This document shows positions 1 through 7,249 of a stretch of 25,157 nucleotides of DNA, piece after piece (positions within the stretch are counted from its first letter, which is position 1; each line of letters opens with the position of its first letter). The notes under the pieces are model-generated. The model did not search any database. It was not told the DNA's origin and was given only the letters and a program-made list of their open reading frames with translations. Source of the DNA: Sphingobacteriaceae bacterium UBA2059 (GTDB lineage: Bacteria; Bacteroidota; Bacteroidia; Sphingobacteriales; Sphingobacteriaceae); contig DDAL01000020.1 of assembly GCA_002332615.1 (NCBI GenBank), forward strand, positions 2,394 through 27,550, given 5' to 3'. The position numbers and the translations under genes are program-made.

Positions 1-970
1 GAGGCTTAAAGGAAAGGCCCCATATCGCAAAGCGTTTGCCTGCAAGATCGCCTTTATAATAGCGGCGCATTTTTTCGGCCAGCAGTCTGCGTTGTCTGTC
101 GTTTACAGCCATTACGGATTCGAGAATGCTAAATGTATAGTTGGCTTCGGCTGCAGATTTTGCAAGGGCCTGCACATCTTTCGGAAAGCAGCTGCCGCCA
201 TAACCGATTCCTGGGAAAAGGAAACGGTTGCCTATACGCGCGTCAGCACCCATGCCACGCCGTACCATATCCACATCGGCGCCTACTCGTTCGCATATGC
301 TCGCAATCTCATTCATGAAAGTGATTTTGGTAGCAAGGAATGAGTTGGCCGCATATTTTGTTAATTCTGAAGACCGTTCGTCCATAAATATGATCGGGTT
401 TCCCGAACGTACATAAGGCGTATAAAGTTCAGCAAGTAGTTTCCGTGCCCGCTCGCTCCGGGTTCCTATAACTACACGATCAGGCTTCATGAAATCCTCA
501 ACGGCAACACCTTCTTTTAAAAACTCGGGATTGGAGACTACATCGACCTCTACTGTTGTATGCTTGGCAAAGACAGCGAGTACCCGATCTACGGTGCCTA
601 CAGGTACCGTAGATTTTGTTACAATTACTTTATAATCTTTAATAAGAAGCGCTATATCTTTTGCTGCGCCCAGCACGTAGCTCAGATCGGCCGCGCCATC
701 GCCTCCCGGGGGCGTAGGCAGTGCCAGGAATATTATCTCCGCATCTAGTACCGCCTCTTTAAGCTCAGTTGTAAAGTTTAGTCTTCCTTGTTTGATGTTT
801 CTCTGAAATAATATGTCAAGACCAGGTTCGTAAATGGGAACTACTCCCTTTCTCATCATCTCAACCTTTTCCCTGTTTATGTCAACACAGGTAACGTCAT
901 TTCCTGTTTCAGCCAGGCAGGTGCCGGTAACAAGGCCCACGTAGCCTGTTCCTACTACTGCTATTTTCAT
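1..970 (-). CDS. ugd: UDP-glucose 6-dehydrogenase, N-terminal 323 codons (cut by window edge)
   Basis: Translating the minus strand from the ATG at 970-968 gives an unbroken frame to the window start. The enzyme oxidises UDP-glucose to UDP-glucuronate with two NAD+, feeding polysaccharide synthesis in the cytoplasm. The N-terminus MKIAVVGTGYVGLVTGTCLA is the Rossmann nucleotide-binding motif. Other family motifs follow in order: YEPGL (about 47-51), TKSTVPVGT (118-126), NPEFLKEG (148-154), the helix with KYAANSFLATKI (205-216), and the catalytic segment GYGGSCFPKD with Cys261. The last visible residues, AIWGLSFKP, open the C-terminal UDP-binding domain, so roughly 110 residues are missing beyond position 1. 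The gene is divergent from waaA, with only 53 bp between start codons if waaA starts at 1024. Confidence 0.96.
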   Translation of the reverse strand, partial: MKIAVVGTGYVGLVTGTCLAETGNDVTCVDINREKVEMMRKGVVPIYEPGLDILFQRNIKQGRLNFTTELKEAVLDAEIIFLALPTPPGGDGAADLSYVLGAAKDIALLIKDYKVIVTKSTVPVGTVDRVLAVFAKHTTVEVDVVSNPEFLKEGVAVEDFMKPDRVVIGTRSERARKLLAELYTPYVRSGNPIIFMDERSSELTKYAANSFLATKITFMNEIASICERVGADVDMVRRGMGADARIGNRFLFPGIGYGGSCFPKDVQALAKSAAEANYTFSILESVMAVNDRQRRLLAEKMRRYYKGDLAGKRFAIWGLSFKP

Positions 971-1023
971 GTACGGTGAATTTTAAGGGTATTATACTTA
1001 AATTCGACGAATTTAAAGTATAT

Positions 1024-2265
1024 ATGTTATTTCTCTATAATTTAATCATCAAAGTTTGCGGCTCTGTACTTTATATTCTGCAGTTTTTTAACGACAAGAT
1101 GAGGCTGTTTTTGGAGGGGCGGAAGCATCTTATGGAGCGTATAGCGAAGGAAGCTCAAACAGACCGGGAAACAGTATGGTTTCACTTCGCCTCTCTTGGC
1201 GAGTTTGAACAGGGCCGGCCGGTACTCGAGTCATTAAAGTCACAGTATCCTGACTACTGGATTGTTATAACCTTCTTTTCTCCTTCGGGTTATGAACTTA
1301 GAAAAAACTATGCTCTTGCTGATCGTATTTATTACCTGCCTTTAGATACAGAAACCAACGCCCGGGAGTTTATTCGCCTTGTTCGTCCTAAAATAGCCAT
1401 TTTCACCAAGTATGAATATTGGTATAATTACTTTGCCGAACTTCATAGACGGCAAATTCCTCTTTACATGATATCGGCTGTGTTCAATAGGCGTCAGCCT
1501 TTTTTTTCATGGTACGGAGGTTTACACCGTAGAATGCTTGGTATGGTAAGTCATTTTTTTGTGCAGGATAAGGAAAGTGAGGCGTTGCTCAGGAACGCAG
1601 GAGTTTGCAATGTAAGTGTAAGCGGTGACACACGCTTTGATCGGGTGGCCGAAAATGCTGAACAACCTAAGGATTTCCCTGTTGTTGGGAAATTCTGTAA
1701 GGACGCGAAGGTATTGATTGCCGGGAGCACCTGGCCGGAAGACGAAAAGCATTTGTCCAATGCAATGGCTTCTTTGCCGGGGTGGAAGTTTATTATAGCT
1801 CCTCACGAAATAAAAGAAGAAAAACTTCAGGCTTTGGAGCATATGCTCAGTCCTAAGACCAGTCTGCGGTACTCAAAAGCTCAGGGAATGAGCTGTTTCA
1901 CAGACATAGCGGTGCTTATAATTGACAATGTGGGTATGTTATCATCTGTCTATCGATATGGTGATATCTCCTATATAGGGGGTGGATTTGGTGCAGGCAT
2001 ACACAATACGCTTGAAGCCGCCGCCTTTGGGTTGCCGGTTATATTCGGGCCTAACTATCATAAGTTTCTGGAAGCAAAGGCTCTGATAAGTGAAGGAGGC
2101 GGGTTTGCATACAGCAACGAGGACGAGTTAAAAGGGTTAGTTCAGAAACTTGATCAGGAAGCGGTGCGCTTAAAAGCCGGGCACATAGCTGCAGCTTATG
2201 TACAGAAAGGCAGGGGCGCAACAGCGATGATCATAAAGCATTTATCTAAAATATTGACTGCCTGA
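1024..2265 (+). CDS. waaA: 3-deoxy-D-manno-octulosonic acid (Kdo) transferase
   Basis: Transfers Kdo from CMP-Kdo to the lipid A precursor at the inner face of the cytoplasmic membrane. The frame can be extended to a GTG at 976, but the ATG at 1024 gives a normal family start, with a hydrophobic N-terminal anchor (MLFLYNLIIKVCGSVLYILQFF) and 413 residues. Motifs seen are the N-lobe segment HFASLGEFEQ with the expected catalytic Glu, ITFFSPSGYE, a central SGDTRFDR, AGSTWPEDE, and the C-lobe nucleotide-sugar segment SYIGGGFGAGIHNTLEAAAFGLPVIFGP. Together these define a GT30 family transferase. No LPS genes adjoin it on the same strand; lpxK lies about 15 kb away. Only the choice of start is uncertain. 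Confidence 0.95.
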   Translation: MLFLYNLIIKVCGSVLYILQFFNDKMRLFLEGRKHLMERIAKEAQTDRETVWFHFASLGEFEQGRPVLESLKSQYPDYWIVITFFSPSGYELRKNYALADRIYYLPLDTETNAREFIRLVRPKIAIFTKYEYWYNYFAELHRRQIPLYMISAVFNRRQPFFSWYGGLHRRMLGMVSHFFVQDKESEALLRNAGVCNVSVSGDTRFDRVAENAEQPKDFPVVGKFCKDAKVLIAGSTWPEDEKHLSNAMASLPGWKFIIAPHEIKEEKLQALEHMLSPKTSLRYSKAQGMSCFTDIAVLIIDNVGMLSSVYRYGDISYIGGGFGAGIHNTLEAAAFGLPVIFGPNYHKFLEAKALISEGGGFAYSNEDELKGLVQKLDQEAVRLKAGHIAAAYVQKGRGATAMIIKHLSKILTA

Positions 2266-2266
2266 A

Positions 2267-2298
2267 CAGCTCGCTCGTTTTTTTAAAAGCGGCAGCTG
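2267..2298. other. Imperfect inverted repeat between convergent waaA and hemH
   Basis: CAGCTCGCT (2267-2275) can pair with AGCG-gc-AGCTG (2288-2298), nine pairs with a 2-nt bulge around a T/A-rich loop. It begins just after the waaA stop. There is no clear U-tract outside the stem on either strand, so a termination role is only possible. Confidence 0.25.
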
Positions 2299-2339
2299 TA
2301 GGTTTAGCTCTTAGTCCTTTTCATTGAAACGAAACAAGC

Positions 2340-3362
2340 TCAGACAGATGGAGTAGTGCTTAACTCGGCCAGCACACGTATCCACTCAGGTTTATCATTC
2401 AAGCTTTCTACAAGCTGCACTTTTTCGCCGCCCAGCTCTTTAAAATCTTCATCGTACTCTTCGCCTATTTCATAAATAGTCTCCAGACAGTCGGCAACGA
2501 AAGCCGGGCTGAATACAAGTAATTTTTTTACGCCCTTTACTGCCAGATCATGAATGGTATCGCTCGTGTAAGGCTTAGCCCATTCAGATTTGCCCAACCG
2601 GGACTGAAAGGTAACTGTATACTTATGGGCCGGTATATCAAGCGCTTTTGCAATAAGCCTTGCGGTATCGTAGCATTGAGCCGAGTAGCAAAACTTGTTA
2701 CTATGAGTAAGTTCCATACAGCAGTCGGGCGATTTAAGGCAATGCTGCCCACTGTCGTCAGCCTTAATAAGCTGCCGCTGCGGCAGGCCGTGAAAGCTGA
2801 AAAGGATATGGTCGTAACTTTCGGGCTGATGTTTGCGACCGTTCTCCGCAAAAATGCGGATCATGCCTGAATTGTTGTGAAATGAGTTAACAAAGGTGAG
2901 ATTAGGAATCGTTTGCCATTTGGATACAATCTCCATTACTTTCTGATGGACAGAACCGGTAGTGGCCGATGCGTATTGAGGAAACAGTGCAATTACGCGA
3001 ATGCTTTTTACGCCTTCGGCACGAAGTTTTTCCAGCGCAGATTCAATGGAAGGGTTTTGATAGCGCATGCCCAGCTCTACACAGTAGTTATCACCCAGTT
3101 CTTCCTGCACCATTCTTTGCATTCTCCGGGTATAGTACATTAAGGGTGAGCCATTCTCATTCCATATTTTTTTATAAGTTTTAGCTGATTTGGGGCCTCT
3201 GAAAGGAACAATAATACCTTTCACAAGCATAAGCCTGTTAGGTCGCGGAATATCTATTACACGCCCATCCATTAAAAATTCGTCCAGATAGCGCCTCACG
3301 TCACCCACAGCCGGGCTGTCGGGAGTGCCTAAATTAACCAGTAAAATACCTTTTTTGCTCAT
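2340..3362 (-). CDS. hemH: Ferrochelatase with internal cysteine cluster
   Basis: Inserts Fe2+ into protoporphyrin IX, the last step of protohaem synthesis. The 340-residue length is typical. The start MSKKGILLVNLGTPDSP is the family N-terminus, and FSFHGLPQRQ carries the catalytic His191. The C-terminal region has FSPAFVADCLETIYEIGEE with the conserved acidic residues. Directly after the active-site loop is an insertion with Cys208, Cys214, Cys215, Cys225 and Cys230, absent from the E. coli type. Internal cysteine segments of this kind ligate a [2Fe-2S] cluster in a described class of bacterial ferrochelatases; that this one does so is inference. The gene lies 28 bp downstream of ispH on the same strand, so the two probably share a transcript and join two Fe-S/iron-dependent steps. 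Confidence 0.96.
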   Translation of the reverse strand: MSKKGILLVNLGTPDSPAVGDVRRYLDEFLMDGRVIDIPRPNRLMLVKGIIVPFRGPKSAKTYKKIWNENGSPLMYYTRRMQRMVQEELGDNYCVELGMRYQNPSIESALEKLRAEGVKSIRVIALFPQYASATTGSVHQKVMEIVSKWQTIPNLTFVNSFHNNSGMIRIFAENGRKHQPESYDHILFSFHGLPQRQLIKADDSGQHCLKSPDCCMELTHSNKFCYSAQCYDTARLIAKALDIPAHKYTVTFQSRLGKSEWAKPYTSDTIHDLAVKGVKKLLVFSPAFVADCLETIYEIGEEYDEDFKELGGEKVQLVESLNDKPEWIRVLAELSTTPSV

Positions 3363-3390
3363 TATTGATTATTTGAATAGGAGATGCAGA

Positions 3391-4239
3391 TCAGTAGGTT
3401 TCCAGAAGAGATTTAACCTTTTCCATTAACCACAAGGGAGTAGATGTTGCGCCGCAGATACCCACCTTATCGCCAGGGTTAAAGTCCTCTTTTTTTAATT
3501 CTTGGGGTTCGGATATAAAACAGGTATCAGGATTGTGCTTTTTGCAAACTTCATAAAGAACTTTGCCGTTTGACGATTTTTTTCCTGATACAAAAACTAT
3601 CTTATCAAAGTTAGTCACAAAGGATCTCAGCTCTTCGTCGCGGTTAGACACCTGCCGGCAAATAGTATCGTTGGCTTTAACGTCATAACCTCTGCGAAGA
3701 AGCTCTTCTTTTATCTCGTAAAAGCGCTCTGTGCTTTTTGTGGTCTGGCTGTAAAGGGTAAACTTTTGTGGCAAAAGGGCCTGGTCAAGTTCAGCAATGT
3801 CCTGAAAGATCAATGCTTCATTGTTGGTTTGTCCCTGTAGGCCTATTACTTCGGCATGTCCGTGCTTACCGAATATCAAAATATTCTCCTCTTCCTCATG
3901 CGAGGTTTTAATGCGGTTTTGAAGCTTGAGCACAACAGGGCAGGATGCATCAATCAGCGTAATTTCATTTTCAAGGGCTGTCCTATAGGTGTCCGGAGCT
4001 TCACCATGCGCACGTATGAGCACTTTTTCCCCACGAAGTTGTTTAAGTTGTTCGTGATCTATAATTCTTAATCCCTTAACGCGCAGCCGCTCAACCTCTT
4101 CATCGTTATGTACAATATCTCCCAGGCAGTATAAGTAACCATCCTCGCTTAGTATTTCCTCTGCCATGTCAATAGCATATACAACTCCAAAGCAAAAGCC
4201 CGAGTTAGAATCGATTGTAACCTGCAGATTATATTCCAT
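3391..4239 (-). CDS. ispH: 4-hydroxy-3-methylbut-2-enyl diphosphate reductase (IspH/LytB)
   Basis: Final enzyme of the MEP isoprenoid pathway. It reduces HMBPP to IPP and DMAPP using a [4Fe-4S] cluster. The three cluster cysteines are at Cys16 (GFCFGV), Cys100 (DASCPVV) and Cys194 (TICRQVSNR). The substrate-binding His44, His78 and His128 and the catalytic Glu130 (KHGHAEV) are in place, as are the later SGKKSSNG and GICGATSTP segments. At 282 residues it is close to the bacterial norm. It leads a likely ispH-hemH transcript. A TAnnTTTG box lies 8 bp before the start codon, implying a very short leader. Confidence 0.97.
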   Translation of the reverse strand: MEYNLQVTIDSNSGFCFGVVYAIDMAEEILSEDGYLYCLGDIVHNDEEVERLRVKGLRIIDHEQLKQLRGEKVLIRAHGEAPDTYRTALENEITLIDASCPVVLKLQNRIKTSHEEEENILIFGKHGHAEVIGLQGQTNNEALIFQDIAELDQALLPQKFTLYSQTTKSTERFYEIKEELLRRGYDVKANDTICRQVSNRDEELRSFVTNFDKIVFVSGKKSSNGKVLYEVCKKHNPDTCFISEPQELKKEDFNPGDKVGICGATSTPLWLMEKVKSLLETY

Positions 4240-4246
4240 ATACTAT

Positions 4247-4264
4247 ACAAAAGTACTGTTTTGT
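4247..4264 (-). promoter_or_regulatory. Candidate ispH promoter with overlapping inverted repeat
   Basis: On the minus strand TACTTTTG (complement of 4248-4255) matches the Bacteroidota -7 consensus TAnnTTTG. It sits inside an inverted repeat, ACAAAA (4247-4252), 6-nt spacer, TTTTGT (4259-4264). I see no well-spaced -33 TTG. The repeat could be an operator or chance in AT-rich DNA. Confidence 0.4.
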
Positions 4265-4328
4265 GTTTAAAAGATGGCCCGTACAAAATGTAAAGACATT
4301 CACAACTGTGTCAGAACTTAAGGGTTTG

Positions 4329-5384
4329 CTAAGCATTTGCATTCTCTTTCTTGTTAAGAGAAGACCACACAAGCATCAGCATTTGAAACGGATGAAGAAT
4401 AATATTGATAAGAGGGTTCTGTCCGCTGGATAAAGATGTAAGAAGACGGGTAAGTACTACCAGGGTAAGATAAAATAGAATTAGCTGCAAAGGCAGATAG
4501 ACGGCAATGAACAATGGTCCTGCAATGAGCAGCAACAGGTAGCAAAATACAGCCGCTGTATTGTTATTAAACCCGTTATATAATCTCTTACTCAAACTGA
4601 GCACTTCTTCATGCAGGTTAGCCGGCTGCAGGGAATATAAAAAGCCGTTAGCCAGCAGCACCTCTGTTCTATATCGATAGGCTTTCACCAGCTTGATAAG
4701 AGATGTCCCAGCAGCAGCTTTGTCTTTTATTTGCGCATGCCACTGATGCTTCCTATAAGTCCCCGCATCAAAAAGCAGGAAGTTGGGGTCGGCGAAACGG
4801 AAGAAAGGACTCTTGCTTAGCTGTACCAGCCGCAAAGGCAAAATAGTGAGCAGTATGTAGTGAAGCAGAGGAAACAATACGTTGTTCTTAGAAGAAGGAT
4901 ATCCGTCGGCAATGAGGCTGAAAAAAGCAAGCTTTCCTATCTTCATGCGATGAACAGTATTATTGATCAGACCGGTATTGAAGAGAGCCTTTGGCGTGGT
5001 AAACAGTAAGTACTCACCTTTAGCCGCATTTGCAAGCTGCAATGAAGCGTAATTGTGGTTGGTCCACCCTCTATGTGCTGTGCTTCCTTTTATAAGTCGC
5101 AGATGAGGGTATAAAGACTTAAGGTGGTGCATTGAAAGAGTATCTTCCTCAGCTTGGTCATGAAAAATCAAAACCTCATAGTTGGTATAGTCCTGGCTAC
5201 TGATCGAATCCAGTAAAGGTTTCAGGCTTTCTGCCGATCCGGTCAAGGGGATAAGCACAGAAACCTTCGCCATATGCTTTTTAGGAGAGCGAGGAAGCTT
5301 AGGGTTGGATATAAAGTTAAAAAGGGCTATAGCAAACCGAATGATCAGAAAGAAATAAACCACATAGAATATAATCATACTCAT
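4329..5384 (-). CDS. Glycosyltransferase family 2-like membrane protein, catalytic motifs degenerate
   Basis: The layout is that of membrane GT2 enzymes that use nucleotide sugars. An N-terminal membrane helix (about 3-25) is followed by a GT-A core starting KVSVLIPLTGSAESLKPLLDSI (about 40-61), and two to three hydrophobic segments lie near the C-terminus (about 278-345). The segment RGWTNHNYASLQLANAAKGEYLLFTTPKA corresponds to the usual GW-x-K-N-x-A followed by LLFTDAD. Here the DxD aspartates are replaced by TTPK (129-132). The later acidic base region, usually containing ED, reads DKAAAG (221-226). Asp76 of the first acidic motif is retained. It follows the rluA-type gene by 53 bp and may be the last gene of a panB transcript. 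Fold assignment is good; substrate and activity are unknown. Confidence 0.75.
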   Translation of the reverse strand: MSMIIFYVVYFFLIIRFAIALFNFISNPKLPRSPKKHMAKVSVLIPLTGSAESLKPLLDSISSQDYTNYEVLIFHDQAEEDTLSMHHLKSLYPHLRLIKGSTAHRGWTNHNYASLQLANAAKGEYLLFTTPKALFNTGLINNTVHRMKIGKLAFFSLIADGYPSSKNNVLFPLLHYILLTILPLRLVQLSKSPFFRFADPNFLLFDAGTYRKHQWHAQIKDKAAAGTSLIKLVKAYRYRTEVLLANGFLYSLQPANLHEEVLSLSKRLYNGFNNNTAAVFCYLLLLIAGPLFIAVYLPLQLILFYLTLVVLTRLLTSLSSGQNPLINIILHPFQMLMLVWSSLNKKENANA

Positions 5385-5437
5385 TAACTTTGTCAGGCCT
5401 TAACCTGCGCCCTCTATCTTTAACTCATACTGCAGTA

Positions 5438-6130
5438 TTATGTTATAAAGCTGTCAAACTTTTCCCAGAAACCATCTCGTGGAAGAGGTGCTTCAATAAT
5501 GATTTCTTCTTTTTTTACCGGATGGATAAACCGCAGACACCTGGCATGCAATGCAATCGTTTTGCGAAGACTGCCACGCGGATAGCCATACTTATTATCG
5601 CCCACAATCGGGCAATTCAATGAGGCGAGCTGCACCCTTATCTGATGAGGCCTTCCTGTAAGGGGTTTAACTTTAATAAGAGAATAGCCATCCGTCTGCC
5701 CAATGAGCTGGTAAGTAAGTTCAGCATACTGGCTACCCTCTACTTCCTTATCATAGGTTTTTGTTATATTCTTCTGCGGGTTTTTGATAAGCCAGTGTTT
5801 AAGCGTTCCGTTTTCAGGCACAGGCCTGTTCCTGGCAACGGCCAGGTAGGTTTTGTCCATTTGCCTGTTTTTAAACATGCTGTTCAGGCGTTCCAGCGCT
5901 TTACTGGTACGTGCAAACAATATAACCCCGCTCACAGGCCTATCCAGCCGGTGTACTACACCCAGAAAGGCGCCGTTAGGTTTATTATATTTTTGGGCAA
6001 TATATTTTTTAACCTTTTCATCCAGCGGCTCGTCCATGGTTGTGTCAACCTGTACAATGTCGCCCGCGGTTTTATTGATAGCAATGATATGATTGTCTTC
6101 GTAAAGAATGTCCTTTTGCAGTATAGCCAT
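5438..6130 (-). CDS. RluA-family RNA pseudouridine synthase
   Basis: Isomerises uridine to pseudouridine in rRNA or tRNA; the target cannot be told from sequence. The signature VVHRLDRPVSGVILFA carries the catalytic Asp63. GRPHQIRVQLAS and PIVGDNKYG are the other conserved blocks. There is no S4 domain, so it resembles the short RluA/TruC type. A longer frame starts at 6181 but would run into the end of panB. The ATG at 6130 gives a normal start (MAILQKDILYEDNHIIAINK), 230 residues and a 16-bp gap to panB, so I prefer it. Probably co-transcribed with panB. Confidence 0.92.
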   Translation of the reverse strand: MAILQKDILYEDNHIIAINKTAGDIVQVDTTMDEPLDEKVKKYIAQKYNKPNGAFLGVVHRLDRPVSGVILFARTSKALERLNSMFKNRQMDKTYLAVARNRPVPENGTLKHWLIKNPQKNITKTYDKEVEGSQYAELTYQLIGQTDGYSLIKVKPLTGRPHQIRVQLASLNCPIVGDNKYGYPRGSLRKTIALHARCLRFIHPVKKEEIIIEAPLPRDGFWEKFDSFIT

Positions 6131-6146
6131 TAACTGTTCCTCCTGC

Positions 6147-6962
6147 TTAGTATTGTTCGCTTTCGTTTGGAAAGCTGCCACCTTTCACATCGCTTACATA
6201 GCTTTTAACCGCATTGGTCATAATTTCATGCAGGTCGGCATACTGACGTAAAAAGCGAGGTTTAAAGCCTTTGTTAATGCCAAACATGTCCTGGGCAACC
6301 AGTACCTGTCCATCGCAATGGGGTCCAGCGCCTATACCTATAGTAGGTATAACCAGTCTGCGGGTAGCTTCCTCCGCAAGAACGGCAGGAATCTTTTCAA
6401 GGACTATGGCAAAGCAGCCGGCTTCTTCGAGGACAATAACATCCTGAAGTAATTTTTCGGCCTCCAGTTCATGCTTGGCCCTTACTGTGTACGTGCCAAA
6501 CTTATGGATAGACTGGGGGGTGAGTCCCAGGTGTCCCATTACGGGGATACCTGCAGTAATTATTCTCTTAATGGAGTCCGCGATCTCTTCGCCTCCTTCA
6601 AGCTTGACAGCATGAGCTCCCGACTCTTTCATAACGCGCACGGCCGAATTAAGCGCCTCTTTTGAATTGCCCTGGTAGGAGCCGAAAGGAAGATCTACCA
6701 CCACCAAGCTTCTTTTAGCAGCTCTTACAACTGAAGCTGCATGATAAATCATCTGGTCAAGCGTTATCGGCAGGGTGGTTTCATGGCCGGCCATTACGTT
6801 TGAAGCGGAGTCACCCACCAGAATAATGTCTATACCAGCCTCATCAACAATTTTAGCCATTGAATAATCGTAAGAGGTAAGCATAGAAATCTTCTCTCCA
6901 CGTTGTTTCAAAGTATGCAATGTGTTGGTTGTAGTGCGCTTAATTACGGTGTTTACTGACAT
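6147..6962 (-). CDS. panB: 3-methyl-2-oxobutanoate hydroxymethyltransferase
   Basis: First committed step of pantothenate synthesis: adds a hydroxymethyl group from methylene-tetrahydrofolate to alpha-ketoisovalerate. The 271-residue protein shows the family order: ISMLTSYDY (25-33), VGDSASNV with Asp51, VVVDLPFGSYQ with Asp90, KLEGG with Glu122 (metal ligands), VMGHLGLTPQ, and LEKIPA with the catalytic Glu189. IPTIGIGAGPHCDGQVLV completes the barrel. panC and panD are not in the window. The TAnnTTTG box at 6985-6992 suggests that this gene starts a panB-rluA-glycosyltransferase transcript. Confidence 0.97.
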   Translation of the reverse strand: MSVNTVIKRTTTNTLHTLKQRGEKISMLTSYDYSMAKIVDEAGIDIILVGDSASNVMAGHETTLPITLDQMIYHAASVVRAAKRSLVVVDLPFGSYQGNSKEALNSAVRVMKESGAHAVKLEGGEEIADSIKRIITAGIPVMGHLGLTPQSIHKFGTYTVRAKHELEAEKLLQDVIVLEEAGCFAIVLEKIPAVLAEEATRRLVIPTIGIGAGPHCDGQVLVAQDMFGINKGFKPRFLRQYADLHEIMTNAVKSYVSDVKGGSFPNESEQY

Positions 6963-6984
6963 TCTGATAAGAGTTTAATGCAGA

Positions 6985-6992
6985 CAAATCTA
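6985..6992 (-). promoter_or_regulatory. Candidate panB promoter -7 box
   Basis: The minus strand reads TAGATTTG, an exact TAnnTTTG match, 22 bp before the panB start codon. No clear -33 TTG is visible at the usual spacing. Confidence 0.45.
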
Positions 6993-7035
6993 TAAAGTAA
7001 ATTCAGCATTCCTTTAAATTGTGATGTGAATTGTT

Positions 7036-7043
7036 TACTTTTG
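7036..7043 (+). promoter_or_regulatory. Candidate carA promoter -7 box
   Basis: TACTTTTG matches TAnnTTTG exactly. A TTG at 7019-7021 lies upstream, but the 14-bp gap is shorter than usual. If used, the carA transcript has a leader of about 200 nt. Confidence 0.4.
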
Positions 7044-7249
7044 TCCCTTGTGAAAATTGAAGTCATCTGCTTCAAACCTATACCCTATATAACCGGAAAG
7101 TCTTCCGGGAAACTACAGCATTTTTCCTTATTTCGCTCTGTATCTGGCTTTAGCCGCTTTGGCATCAGATCTGCATCTATGTGCATAAAGTGTGGAAATA
7201 CACCCAACCGTAACTCATTTTTTAGAACAAAAAACCACTATAAAAATTA
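7044..7249 (+). other. carA 5' leader with small hairpins and a short overlapping reading frame
   Basis: About 200 nt without a recognised gene, between the divergent panB and carA. It contains two perfect short hairpins: TTGAAG (7057-7062) with CTTCAA (7070-7075), and CCGGAA (7093-7098) with TTCCGG (7103-7108), the latter with a 4-nt loop. A 23-codon frame starting at the ATG at 7179 ends with TAA overlapping the carA ATG (TAATG at 7248-7252). No known riboswitch consensus is recognised. A regulatory leader is plausible but unproven. Confidence 0.3.

Noticed and set aside
5645..6133. 162-codon plus-strand frame opposite the pseudouridine synthase
   Set aside because: Antisense to a gene with complete catalytic motifs; no independent support.
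7026..7178. Upstream part of a 74-codon GTG-started frame before carA as a full gene
   Set aside because: Its start precedes the only promoter-like box, its composition is unlike a protein family and no motif is seen. Only the last 23 codons are discussed as a possible leader frame.
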